Of a stretch of DNA of 64,000 bases, positions 48,226 through 60,900 are shown in pieces. The notes beneath the pieces were generated by a model, which saw nothing but the letters and a program-made list of their open reading frames with translations, did no database searches and was not told the origin of the DNA. Made by a program: the position numbers and the translations under genes. Source of the DNA: Cucumis sativus (Eukaryota > Streptophyta > Magnoliopsida > Cucurbitales > Cucurbitaceae); contig NC_026657.2 of the NCBI RefSeq assembly GCF_000004075.3, positions 31,032,408-31,096,407 of the forward strand. Reading direction: 5' to 3'. Each line of letters opens with the position of its first letter. Positions within the stretch are counted from its first letter, which is position 1.

Positions 48226-51200
48226 ATGACGCTCGGTTCAGGAGGCTCGAGTGTTGTTGGTCAGTCTTTTTTATCTGTTCATCGAATTTTTCATTGATCT
48301 CATTCTCCCTTTCTTTTTATGCTGATTTGACTATTTCGTTCGTATTTTTTATTAATCGTTGATGGGTTTGTGTTAATTGTTCGATACTTCTATATTTATT
48401 TCACCCCTTTTGCTAATATTTGTTTGTTGCATTTTGTTAACTCCGATTTGCTGTGTGTTCTATGAGATTCGGTTTCCTCCTTGATTGTGGGTTAGATTAG
48501 TTTTGGTATGAAATTAATGGTCGGTCCTTCACGATTGAACTCGGCTCACTTTTTTGCGTATGATCTTTGTGGCTTATTTTGGATAGATATCTGCTACATC
48601 GTATTTTTTGGGGGTAGGGTTTGGTTATTGGCTATTGGTTACATGTGTTTTCGTGAAATAGCAACACTTACACGGTTCAGATTGATGAATCACAGTCTTC
48701 TTTGCTGTATACGTACTTGTGTCTCTCAGCTGTTCTCGTTACATATATTATTAGGCTAATCTAATGATTTGCTGTTTTTTTTTTAATCCAATCTGTAATC
48801 ATGAATTCAAGGTGAACTTATTTTAATAATCACCTCAAACGTATAAACTTAGACCCGGAGGAAAATGGCCCACTTTGACTGATGCAGATTTTATGTTTAC
48901 TGCATGTCGCATGCATACTGTACTTTCAAATACTTTTGAGGCTTAGGATGAAGACTTGTTTTGGACGAGGCTCAGATGAACTCTGTTAACAAATTCGTAA
49001 AGAATGAGTAGAACTTGTCTGTGATAATAACGTTGACATTTAGAATATTTATTTATGTTGTGAATCTTTGTTAATGCAATTTTGTTGTTTTTATTGATGC
49101 ATTTTGTATTTAGATTGAGGCTGATCCTTTATGCTACATTGAGGTTTGTGCCTCACATCATTAGAAGAAAAACCCCGAGACTTCTTTTTACTTTTATAAC
49201 ATTGTTTTGATACTTGAACAATAGGATTTGCAAATGAAACTATGAAAGAACATGCTCATATGCTCTGCTATATAATCGTTCTCTGAAACTTGTGCATTTT
49301 TCTAAAAATGAAATTAGTTAATTTACAGATGCACAATAGTCTGTAATTGTCATAACATGACTGGGATGTTAATTGTTTTTCTGTGAATTCTCATTTTAGG
49401 CTGATGTGTGGCTGGGAGATCATCCTGCCACCTTCTTCTTTCTTTTATTTCCTTTCAATCTACAGTCTTTCTCCCACTGAAACTGTCAGCAATTGAAATT
49501 TCACTCTCTTTCTTTGGGCTAGTTAACTATAACACTACAGGACAGATTTCTACTCTAGAACGCTATATATTGTATTGTTATGACATGTTTTGACTGTTGA
49601 ACCTTCTCCACATGGTTCATCTTAGGATTAGTTATAAAGTGGCATAGAGATGGATGAACCATGGTTATTAAAATGGTTGATATACAATTTTCTGGTATTA
49701 TAGATCATTGTTTCTTCTACATATTATTGTTATAGATATTAACCATTTATTCAATTAATTTTATGCATACCTCATTTTACGGGGATGGTTCCTTTTGTGC
49801 CATTTGTAGGCCTCTTGCTTTCGTGTTAATCTTTTTTTTTTTTCTTTTGTCTTAGGGTTTATCTTGCACTGTGATAATGAAAACCTGACAAACAAGTGGT
49901 TCTTTCCATTTGAAGGATTAGGAACTGTCTGTGTTGGGTTGTTCTTCTGATGTGTTTTGTTTTTCCTAATTGGGTATACCTTAATCAAAATTTTGTCTAA
50001 ATGCAATATTAAAAGTGCATTGATTTTATTTTGTATAAACATATGAAGTCTGTGCCTTAATTTCTTTTGATACAGTCCAGGCACAACTTTCCTTGTTTGT
50101 TGAAGAATTTGTGGCTTATTTTGTTGGGCTGTTTATTTTTGGCATATGCTGAAAAAATGCCAGGCGTATGGTTGGATGAGGGCTATCAGATGGGTATAAC
50201 TTTGATGAAGGTCAATGTGTGTTCCAAGGCGGCAAGTAGTATTAACTCTTATGTGCTGGTCTCTGGATGAGTCATTGGAAATATGGAATGGTTGATGGGT
50301 ATCAAAATGATTGGGAGATTAGTTCATAGGAGGTGGTTATAAAAATAAATGGAGCAGGAGTAGGATGGGGAGGGCTGATAATGAGAACCTGGAGTAGCTT
50401 GGGAATTGGGAGAGAAAGGGGAGAACTCTCAAATTTCATCCTTCTGTTTTCTATCTTTTCTTCATTTTAGTTCAAATATCAATTTGGTTAGTAGATGTGA
50501 TTGCATATGAAGCTTTGATCCAGGAGATGTCTTTTAGACCCTAACGAACATAGGAGAAATGTCTGAAGGGGGATTATTGAATATTTTAATACAATTATCA
50601 ATATATACATACTTCTCTCTGAACAAAATTAGTTGGCATCGAGTGATTTAAACCAGTCGGTTGGGTCCACTCTTTTTCTGTGTTGCTCTTTGAGAGGGCA
50701 AATCAATTAAATAATTTGTACATTGCAGATTGTGGAGTTGAATATGACGTTGATGTCTCACCAATGGCAGAACTTAAGCATCTTCTAAGTGTTTGCTTTC
50801 CATCACAGTTCCTAGGAACTTCAGGTTGCTGGAGGAACTTGAACGTGGAGAAAAGGGCATTGGCGATGGTACTGTTAGCTATGGAATGGATGATGGAGAT
50901 GATATTTATATGCGTTCGTGGACTGGCACCATTATTGGTCCACACAATGTAATGGCTTTTGCCCTTCTTTTCAGGACTTTTTCTTAATGGTTTGGTCATG
51001 AAAACAATTCGAAAATTTAGAATTCGTTCTTACCAAAAAAAAAAAAAAAAAACTTATAATTCATTGACAATCATTGTTAACCACAATTACTACTCCTGCT
51101 CTTTCCCAATGTAATTGGCATAACACGTCTTTCTTCTTGAAGTTTGGAGTTCTCCTATTTTAAAAGCTTTGTATGAACAACCTGAGGGGGCAGATTCTAT

Positions 51201-51867
51201 AAATGGTTGAACAATAAGTACTGTGAGGTGTCCTGAGCAGAAAATTGGCAGCCTACCTTATTTTACAATGTCCACTATATGGTGACACATACAAGGGAGT
51301 AAAATTTAATTCTTTTCTCCTTGCAGACGGTACATGAAGGTAGAATTTATCAGTTGAAGCTGTTCTGTGATAAAGATTACCCTGAGAAGCCACCAAGTGT
51401 TCGATTTCATTCAAGAGTCAACATGACATGCGTAAACCATGAAACTGGAGTGGTATCTCTGATTCCATTTACATACTTGTCAATATGAATCTCAGTACTT
51501 TTAATTAAACTAAAAATGGATATTTGAAAGAAAGAACAAGAGATAAGTGTAGTATAAATGTATAGTCGTATATCAAACTTATGTTTTTCTGAATTTTTGC
51601 TCCAATAGCAGCAAGTTCACCAACATGTTGTCACCTGCATAACTAGAAATGATCAATATTAGCTGATAGTGACCTTTTCCGAGCTGATTATGTTTTGTAA
51701 CATACATAATGATTAATTTCCAACAGGTTGAGTCAAAGAAATTTGGACTTCTTGCAAATTGGCAGCGAGAATACACAATGGAGGATATACTCACGCAGCT
51801 GAAAAAGGAAATGGCAGCTCCACATAACCGAAAGCTGGTCCAACCTCCTGAGGGCACCTACTTCTAG
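48226..51867 (+). CDS. UEV1: Ubiquitin-conjugating enzyme E2 variant (UEV1/MMZ, Mms2 type)
   Basis: Four exons: 48226-48259, 50809-50948, 51327-51452, 51727-51867; 441 nt, 146 aa, the usual family length. All introns are GT-AG; the first (2549 bp) interrupts codon 12 and the others are phase 0. The protein begins [16 protein letters not shown]; the Phe of PRNF (residue 16) matches the Mms2 residue that inserts into Ubc13. The E2 fold follows ([37 protein letters not shown]) without an active-site Cys, as expected for a UEV. With Ubc13 it makes Lys63-linked ubiquitin chains used in DNA-damage tolerance and signalling. The C-terminus QPPEGTYF is conserved in plant UEV1 proteins. Confidence 0.96.
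48260..50808 (+). other. First intron of UEV1
   Basis: A 2549-bp intron close to the start codon, T-rich as expected. Long first introns can enhance expression in plants. Open frames inside (for example 48508-48759 and 50067-50270) have no recognisable domains or splice support. A few GC-richer patches (50150-50420) are of unknown origin. Confidence 0.6.
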
Positions 51868-54800
51868 TTCCAAGATCATGTAAACATGATCATATGGTGT
51901 GCAATATGCAAATATAGTTTGCAATGCTGTGTAATTCTGTGGAAATTGAGCACATTCCTGGAAAGAACCAAAATCTTGATGATGATTAGCATTGCTTCAT
52001 CGTTGATCAATAGTCTTTTTCTTGTCATTCTGTGTTTAAGGGATGGTCTTTTAATGATGGAAATGTGTCGAAATACAAATTTACCCAATAGTATTATCTA
52101 ATTTGAGCGTTGGTTGTTTGCTGCAATACTCTGTCTGAACCCTTTTGTTGAAAGCTTTGCAGGAGAGTGGTAATTTCCCTCCACCATTCGGTTTTACTTT
52201 AATGCCCACAGCTTCATTGGAGTTAATGTACTGTTCATTCTCAAAGTGACTTTGCAACTTGGAAGTAACCATTTTAGGTTAATCAAGGACGTGTCCTGAA
52301 GTTCTGGCGATGAAATATGTGGCTTTTTCATTCTTACCAGTCAGCCAGTTTGGAATGTAAAATCTAACGTCCACATTTCATAGCCTTTCAAGGAACATTT
52401 CTCAATCTCGGTATGGTTTTACATGAAAGATTACAATTGTTTCTTTGATTAATGAAACTGCCTTGTTTAGTTCCTACCATAATCTTACTACATACCTGTC
52501 AAATCTAAATAGTCCTTTGATTCTTGTACAATAAATTTCTTCGATTCATTGCTCTGAATTCTTTAACTAGGGTATCATAGCATAACTATTTTGTTGTCAG
52601 CCTATTATTTGTCAATGGACTGTAGGAGACGTTGATGTTAGTGTTGTTCATCTCTTTAAAGTTTAAGGTCTTTCACCTACCAAAGAAGTAGAAGGAGATA
52701 GGTTGATGTAAAAAAATTGCACGAATCTCGACAGGTTGGCACCGTGGTCCTTTCCTCGACTTGCCTTACTGAAAAGATAAAATTTTAGTTATCTTCTCTT
52801 CCATTGTTTGCATCAAAATGAAGGAGAAATTTGCTAACACTTAAACCCCCCAAAGGCAATAGCATATTTGACTAGAGTCTTTTAAGCTACAAGTTTTCTC
52901 ATGTCAATCAGAAAATGTCCAAATAAAAGTGACAGTGTAGGGTACCCCCAGCAAGCTGTAGTTTGTTCTCTACTCTTACGGTTTCAAATGCTTACTGAAT
53001 CTTATTATTAGGATTTTTCTTATACAATTTTGTGAACAGTTTATTAGGATAACAAGGAAAATATACACCATATTTTTGTTTATATATATGGACCACCATT
53101 AAGGTTATTAGCAGAGCCATGGCTATGGTCCCTCAAAAACCGATAATGGGTTTCTAGTAAGGCAAGTTGGCAACATAAACCCATTTGCTTGAGACATAAA
53201 GACATTCCATTTTTATATGTATTAGGTTTGTGAATGTTTGGACATATTGGGAAAGAGGAAAATTTTCATGTAATGTAACTAGTGCTCTGGACTTTGGTTT
53301 GTAGTTGACATCAGCCTAGGATTACTAAAATTTGCATTAATACTATGATTTTTGTCATCAAAATGTTTTAGTTGTTGATGGGATTTGTCAATTGCATCAA
53401 ATCAAATAATTGGTGTGGTTGACAAGGTTATCAGTTGTATCAAAATCTGTTCATAATTATCTGTAGTTTTTACAATGGAAGGATTTTTAGTTCCTTCACA
53501 TTTTAAAACTTCTAATATTTCAATTTCTTCTTCTTCACACCAATTTGGATCAATCTTTTTTTTAAAAAAAATGAAAGTTTTGTAATTTGAACCACAATTT
53601 AATGAATATTTTTACTACAAGTATTTGATATTTTTCCCATGTGTATAATAGTTGTTTTCTTGTGTAAATATAGTCCCCACTTTAATATAGAGGACCATCA
53701 ACAAAAATGAAGGGTTGTAATATTAAGTATATTACATCATTAAGATGCAACAAAACAATTTTGTTTCACGAGAATATGAATATCAAATTGGGTACTTGAT
53801 TTTGACTTAGTTCTTCCCCATTGGACAATCTCATCTCTAGTTTTTCCCTATTTTGATACCACAAATTGATAGACCATTTTGGGTATAGAACAAGAAGAAA
53901 AATGATTTTGAGACAACTTGTTGATGTGACCAGATAAATTTCAAGACTTATTTAGTATCATAACTTTGCATTAAATTATTCTTAAAAAAAGTCACATGTA
54001 ATCAAATAGATGAAAAGTGAAGATTTTCATTCGAATATATAGTACTTTAATCAGTTGATCAACCGAAATGTGACAAATAATTTAAGTTTTGTATAAATGT
54101 GATTGATGGGTTTTGAATCCCAATCCTCTCCCCATTCCTTTAACCAAACTGTGTAGATGTATGAACTTATTCTTCAAAATTTGAAAACAAACACTAATTT
54201 CCATAATATTCAACTTTCAAATTTTGTCCATTACATTACTTTATATTCTCTCTCTATAATACCATTTTTTGGTGACATGTGTATGGTTACTGCATGCGCT
54301 CATTACGATGGTTGACTTGACTCTTTGATTTTATATGATCAACAATTCCATTCATTTAGTTATATTGTAATTGTATAGTAAATATATCTAAATTTCTTTT
54401 TTCTTATACATTTTTATGCTGTTTTTCTAATATACTTTGGTTCTTTGGAGATCAACCTTACATGAGAGAGATTGAACAGTTAAAATGCCTAGTAATTAAT
54501 GAACTAATAAAGTAGAGGTAAAAACATCTTTGGTTGGGTAAGTAAATTTATGATATTAAGAACAAAAATTGAAAGCAACTAAAAAGATTCCATCCTTATC
54601 TCTAAATATAAAATATTCCTTTTTCAAAAAAAAAAAAAAAATGTTGGTACCATATTTTGTTATATTCTATATTTGTTATTTTTGCTTATTTCAAAATGAA
54701 TCTTCTAATCATCCCTCATCACAAACATACTTATTTAATTGATCTCTCTTAAGTTTTAACCTTTTCTTTTTAATGTACAATTTCAATGTAATTAATTTTA

Positions 54801-56847
54801 ACTGAAAAATACAGATTAATTAGATATAAAATATCATTTTTGGAATTCATAGAATGGAATAGAAAGAAGGATAAATAACAAAAAAAAATAGTATTATTGT
54901 GACCTTGCATCCACATACACATACATATAGTGGACTTCAAAGATATCACATCACTCTTTTTCATGGCACATGATCTTATCTCTCACACATTCCCTCTCTT
55001 GCATACATCAAAATTTATTATGAGTGTGCCATCTAGTTTTATATATACTTTTCTTTTCTTTTCTTGTGTTTATCCATTGTATCATTTTCTTATTTCGAGA
55101 TTAAAGCTAAGAGTCGTTGTCATCAATGGTTATTAAAATTCCTAGTTGAATTGAGATGAGATGAGTTAATTAAAAATTGATAGTTAAATTGACTATACAC
55201 GATAATATTAACCTTGATCTCATATCTAGCCAACGTGAAGGAATACCCTAACACTTTTGCACTTGTCTCATCTAACCCAAAACTCGTTTTTAGCATGGTC
55301 TAAAATGTTGTTTTGAATCAATTAGAGCTCCGATGATAGTAAATTATGTTGTTACAAGAGTCAAAATTTATCCTAACACACTTACTTAAAGTTAATTATA
55401 TCCTCCTCAAATTATGGGCTTCTCTTTTCCATATGAATTTGACATTTGGTGTGAAGTGTAGTCTTATAGAATAATTAATTTAATTAATATTTTAATCTTC
55501 GAATAGTTGCATACTTTAAAAGAAAAGTAATTACGATCTTATTTTAAAAGACTTTCAAATAGCATACAATTGAATGGAAGTTATAAGTTGATAATTGAAT
55601 TGGCTAGATAGAGATTAAAAGTAGTTTTTATTGAAAGTTGAACAAACCAAGTTTAATATCAAAATCTAATAAGAAATTTATAGGAAAAAGTAAGTAATCT
55701 AAACATTTTTTAATATATTATAGTTCGAACACTATGAACAATGATAATGATTTTTATAATCTGTTATCAAATGAAATTTAAATTACCATGGTGGTCTCTC
55801 TACGAGTTGATTTCAAAATTCAAACATAGCATATATCATTATCACATCATTCTCCCTTAGCTTCTCTATGCCAATTCTTATTTTGTAAAATTTAAATTTA
55901 TTTTGTATACAAGTTATGACATTATAATTTATTTATTTATTTTTGTCTTTTCTTAAAATCTTACGTCCATTGCCATCAAAATATTTAATGAGTTTTATTT
56001 ATTGCGACAACTTACTTGTTTGGATTTTAGTAATTATTGTTTATGTTCATATTGTTTTATGGTTATGACGTTGATACCATTTTGAAAAAGCTTTGGCTTT
56101 TACAAGCGTCTTTCTGTTTTTGTTTCTATATACTTCGTTTTTGTTAACCATTTTTAGTAATAAGTTATTAACTTTATTAATTAATTTTTTCTATGTGGAT
56201 AAATTTAGATGTTTTTTTATAAAATATAATTTTCATTCTTTTTAACTTGGCTGGGAATTCAAAATCAATTTTAAAATAAATACAAGTATAGAACATTTCA
56301 TTTAATCTTGTCCAATATATATTATTTTACGCTCACAAGATAAATGGTTACAAAGTTAAAAAGTATAAATGAATAAAACTGATATTTGGTAGGGATGGAA
56401 TCTCTTAAAATGGTAATTAATATTATTTACTAATCTTGAAAATAAGTCCAAGCAATAAAATGAAATAATTAAAAGGTTAAATTGTGAGAGTTCTAAATTT
56501 TGATAGAAATATGAATAAGAATTAAAATTGTGAAATGAATGATTATTTCCAAAATATTTTTTAGAAAAATCATAAAAATAGTTTACATAAAGAATTAAAC
56601 ATTTTACCATTTGAAAATAGGTTAAAGCTAAGTTTCTTATTTAAATATTAAATTTACATTAGTAACTGTTGTGTGATACAATGTTAATATAGATACAGTA
56701 ATATGTGTACAAAAATTGAAACTTGAATTGGGTTTTTCTTCAAAGGTAATAAAAAACAAACAATTTACACATGGTAAAAATAATCTCTAAAAGGTAAGAA
56801 ATCATTACATGATTTTTAGCATAAATATTTGGTCTATTGTGGTATTT

Positions 56848-56883
<36 letters not shown>

Positions 56884-57001
56884 ATATTATATATATATAA
56901 TTTTCCATTAATTTATTTATCCTTAAATCTTTTATTAAAAAAGAAAAAGAAGGTGAAATATATTTGGTTTTACTTTTACACATTAAAGAACCTTAAATAG
57001 C
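51868..57001. other. Spacer between UEV1 and the OVATE family gene
   Basis: The first several hundred bases are the UEV1 3' UTR and downstream region (an aataaa at about 52530). The remainder is AT-rich without recognisable genes; a compound TA repeat lies at 56848-56899 just ahead of the OFP promoter. Confidence 0.5.
56848..56899. repeat. Compound TA/TAT microsatellite
   Basis: About 52 bp of TA repeats interrupted twice by an extra T. It lies roughly 300 bp upstream of the OFP start codon, within the probable promoter, and is likely length-variable. Confidence 0.85.
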
Positions 57002-57068
57002 CCTGCCTTATATTTCACCTTCCACTTTCATTTCTCTATCTGCCTCTTCGAAAATCTCTTTCTTTCTT

Positions 57069-57137
57069 TCTCTCTCTCTCTCTCTCTCTCTCACTGAGCC
57101 GCCATTAATGTCCCTTCAAGAAAAGCTCCGATTTTGA
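57069..57137 (+). promoter_or_regulatory. OFP leader: CT repeat and 9-codon uORF
   Basis: A (TC)12 tract (57069-57092) is followed by an upstream ATG at 57108 that opens a nine-codon frame (MSLQEKLRF) ending at 57137, out of frame with and 59 bp before the OFP start. CT tracts in plant leaders can act as GAGA/BPC-binding or expression elements. The uORF would reduce OFP translation if transcribed. Confidence 0.45.
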
Positions 57138-57196
57138 ACCTCCAATACAAATTTGAAATCAAACCCAAATCACGAAATCAGTTGTTCCACACAGAT

Positions 57197-57901
57197 ATGT
57201 TAACAAAGAAGAAGAAGATGATGATGATGATGAGGCTTCCCTCTCTTTTCAAATACTTAGCAATAGACGACAAGTCGACTTTTCCCTGGCCGTCATGTCG
57301 TCAGCCAAGGACCCTCTCTTTCCGAACCACCTCCGCTGCCGTCGCCACCGCAACAGACTCCTCCGACTCCTTCTTCACTCTCTCCTCCGAGTCCTCCGGC
57401 AGTCTTTCCACGGTGTCGGAGTCCTCCGGCGGTGACCCAATCGAGAGAATGATTCGAGACCTCAGGTCAACCAAGAGGCTCCACTTCGAACCCACCGGAA
57501 AATCGAGCTCGATAGTGGAAGACGACACCGTGTCGCATCCGTTGAAGGAAGGTACGACGGTGATGTCGATGGACTCGGATGACCCGTATTCGGATTTTAG
57601 AAAATCAATGGAGGAAATGGTGGAAGCTCATGGGATGAAGGATTGGGAAAGTTTAGAAGAGCTATTGAATTGGTATTTGAGAGTTAATGGGAAAAAGAAC
57701 CATGGATTTATTCTTGGAGCTTTTGTTGATTTGTTGGTTTCTCTTGCAATGGCTTCTTCTTCTTCTTCTTCTTCTTGTTCTTCATCATTGTGTTGTTATT
57801 CTTCTTCTTCTTCTTCTTCCTCCTTACCTTGTGTATCCTCATCCATGGAGATTGAGGAGATCTCTTCATTAGATGAACATCATCATCATGTTTACTCTTA
57901 A
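57197..57901 (+). CDS. OVATE family protein (OFP13/15/16 type transcriptional repressor)
   Basis: Intronless; 234 aa from the first in-frame ATG. A run of ATG codons follows (residues 8-12), and the conserved class start MRLPSLFKY begins at Met12 (57230), so the true start may be there. WPWPSC-like sequence (FPWPSCRQPRTLSF, 29-42) is shared with OFP13/15/16 relatives. The OVATE domain is about residues 124-183 (MDSDDPYSDFRKSMEEMV ... WYLRVNGKKNHGFILGAFVDLL). OFPs bind TALE homeodomain and TRM proteins and control cell division pattern and organ, including fruit, shape. The tail has poly-Ser tracts (187-193, 202-209) coded by TCT/TTC repeats and four His near the end (228-231). Confidence 0.93.
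   Translation: MLTKKKKMMMMMRLPSLFKYLAIDDKSTFPWPSCRQPRTLSFRTTSAAVATATDSSDSFFTLSSESSGSLSTVSESSGGDPIERMIRDLRSTKRLHFEPTGKSSSIVEDDTVSHPLKEGTTVMSMDSDDPYSDFRKSMEEMVEAHGMKDWESLEELLNWYLRVNGKKNHGFILGAFVDLLVSLAMASSSSSSSCSSSLCCYSSSSSSSSLPCVSSSMEIEEISSLDEHHHHVYS
57760..57835 (+). repeat. TTC/TCT trinucleotide repeats coding poly-Ser in the OFP tail
   Basis: Two in-frame runs of (TTC/TCT)n encode seven and eight consecutive Ser residues, separated by CSSSLCCY. They lie just after the OVATE domain and are likely to vary in length without breaking the frame. Confidence 0.8.
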
Positions 57902-60900
57902 GGTAAATTACATTTAGTTTGTTTCTTTAAATACAAATACAAATTACTCCATCTACGTATAGTAGGAATGAGAATTTAGATTTCTTTATAATTACAACTT
58001 TTCAAACAATATTGAATAACCATTTGTCTAATAACAGGTAACGATAATAAGTGGTCGTCAACTAAAATAAGTTTTTTAAATTATCAAAGCTTTGTTTCTT
58101 AAGAAACAACGTAAAACTTTAGTTTTCATTACTTTTTGTAAACTTTGGATTTTGTGAATGAATAATTTTTATTTTTAGTATCGTTTAGACATGACACTTA
58201 AAAACATGACACACAGATAGTAAAATATAAAAATTCGAGAAAGTGTTTGACCTAACTAGTTAGAGTTTGAAGAATTAAATTGTTAGCTCTACTATTTTGT
58301 ATTTGACTCCAAGAATTTGTGGGCTCCACGGTCAAATAATATATCAATTTCGTATCTTATTAATTCTTTAGCTGGATTTTTTAAAAAAAAATCTTAAACT
58401 CGACCCATATAAGCTAGAACTAAATAACTTCAATTCTTATACCAAAACACCTTCTTAATAATAATAATAACTAGTTACCATATAGCAAAATTGTGTAAAA
58501 GAAACTGTTTTTTCGTTTGATCTTGGTTGTATGAGATCACACTAAAAAAAGTTGTAGGAAAATGGAGATATGAGGTGTGTGTGTATATATTATATATTTT
58601 GGTCATAATAAAAGGAAAATGATATTTTGGCTTTAACGGCATTCTGTTATAAATGCAAGGAGTACCCTAAAATCTATAAAACGACCAACTCTTTCTTTTC
58701 ATTTATTAGTTTTTCATCTTTCTAAACTGAGGTTGTTCATCTACTGCAACACGTCTTATCGTATATTAAATTCTCAGTCCTTAATCCACCATTAGATGCT
58801 CTCCACCTCCCATATCCAATGGACAACTGGTCTGAAGTATTGGAGTTCTGGACAATCAGAGCCATTGAATTTTGAATTTCGAAGGTCCTTTTCAATTTCT
58901 CACTTTCTTTCTATCAATTTATATTTTCTTTTTTTTTCTTTTTTATATTTATTTATTTTGTCAGACACAACTATCCTTTTATTTTTAGTTGGGTGTGCTC
59001 ATTAACTTTTATTTACGTTTTATACTCATCTACTTTCAATTTTCAAATTTTGAATTTTAATCTTCTAATTTGTGAATTTGCACACACTACAATGATAGTA
59101 TATTATGTAATTATAAACTATTTTCATGTGAACAACTTTGTGATTAAATTAAATCTGATACCAATATCAAATTTCAATTGAAATTAAAGAAAAAGAATGG
59201 ACATTTCATAAGTTTACCATAAAATGTAGATTTCATTCTTTCTAAGGACAATGTTTTGAAATTATAATTTATATATAGCTTTAAATAAGGGGGAATTGTT
59301 ATTTTAATAATTTATAAAAATAGTAAAAATCATATCACATGTCCTTGTATAATTATGGAAATGTAATCTATAATAGAAACATATTCTTTATGTATTTAAT
59401 TAGCCTTCGAATTGGTTTGATATAATTTCAAATAATTTTGTTTTGAATAATTTATGTATTTAAGGGTTTTTTTTTTTATATATATATAATATGATACAAA
59501 AAAAGACGGAGGAAAAAATTGAAGAAAAAAAAGAGAGAATAGTGAAAAACATAAAATTTATTTATAGGAAAAATAAATTAAGACGATAAAGTTTTTATAT
59601 AGGACCATAATTAAAAGGTCTCATGTATACGATAAAACAAAAATCCATAGTTTTGATTTGGACCATGCATTCAGATTTCAGATTTTGTAATTGGGTGTAT
59701 ATACATATATTTGAAATTGAGCAAATGGAGCTACATGTTGAAAGAAAAAACAAAATGCAGGAATTATTCTTAATGTATGATAAGAAAGTCCCCATCCTTC
59801 TATTAATCAAATATCTCTAAATTATTTTAAGAAAAAAGATAAAGAGTTTTGAATTTGAAATTGATCCGTCCTACAATTTATTTTTAAGATATTTGCAATA
59901 TGTTGTAGAAAGATAAAATTGATTTTTTGAGGCAGTAAACAATCCTTTCACAATTGTATAGTAAAGAATTTAGCATTAGACATATTTTGTTGGAGGAAAA
60001 AAAAGAATTGAGATTAAAGAAAATTTAAAATGTATATATTGAGAAAGTTGAAAATAAGGGAGAGTGAAGTGTGTTGAGCGGCGAAGCTTCTAATCCCTGT
60101 GCTCATTGAAATTTTAAACGACAAATTTGATATTTAACAATTTAGGATACCATGATCCATGCAAAAGTATTAATTATTTTAATTATAACATTTATATAAT
60201 TAAGTTGTGCTCATTTTTCTAGATTCCTACACTTCCCCATGTGCAACATTATTGTCTTAATTAATTGTACGTACCACTCCTCAAAGTATAGACTAATCTC
60301 AAATGATTATATATATGTATTCAACTTCAAAACCACCAATTCTTTTACGACAATAATCTTAATAAATATTTGTTTTTATTTTTACTTCACCAGTCAGCTA
60401 ATTGATTATTTTGTAAAATCAGTGCCATAAATATTTAAGAAAAAACGAATTATGGCTTTCTTAAAACTTAAATATCTTTAGTAAAATCAGTGCCATATAT
60501 ATATAAATATAATTTTATGAGATTTTTGCTAGTTGAATTATTTGTCATTCTGTGTAACTTAGTATTACTTACACAAACATATGAATATAAAATGATGAAA
60601 TTGATATATAAGATTGAAAAGGACTTTAATCAAGTAAAGAATGAAAAATGTTTTTTTTCCTCTTTAAAATTGTCGGCAAAAATTCATTAATAACATTGGA
60701 TTTAATTTATTTTGATGATAAATAATAAAGTAAATGAAGATGTGTAATAATTAAAGGTTAATCAATAGTCAAAATGAATATATCAATGTTTCAAATTTCA
60801 TTTTCCTCTGATATGTAAAACAAAAAAGAAAGAAAAAAAGAAACAGTATATGTGAGATTGCTATAAATTGGGAAGCATTTATTAGGGAGAAGTTGGTAAT

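Noticed and set aside
51971-51992. Sequence aatcttgatgatg in the UEV1 3' UTR, similar to the 5' part of miR172
   Set aside because: Only about the first 13-14 bases agree; the 3' part differs and no hairpin partner was found nearby.
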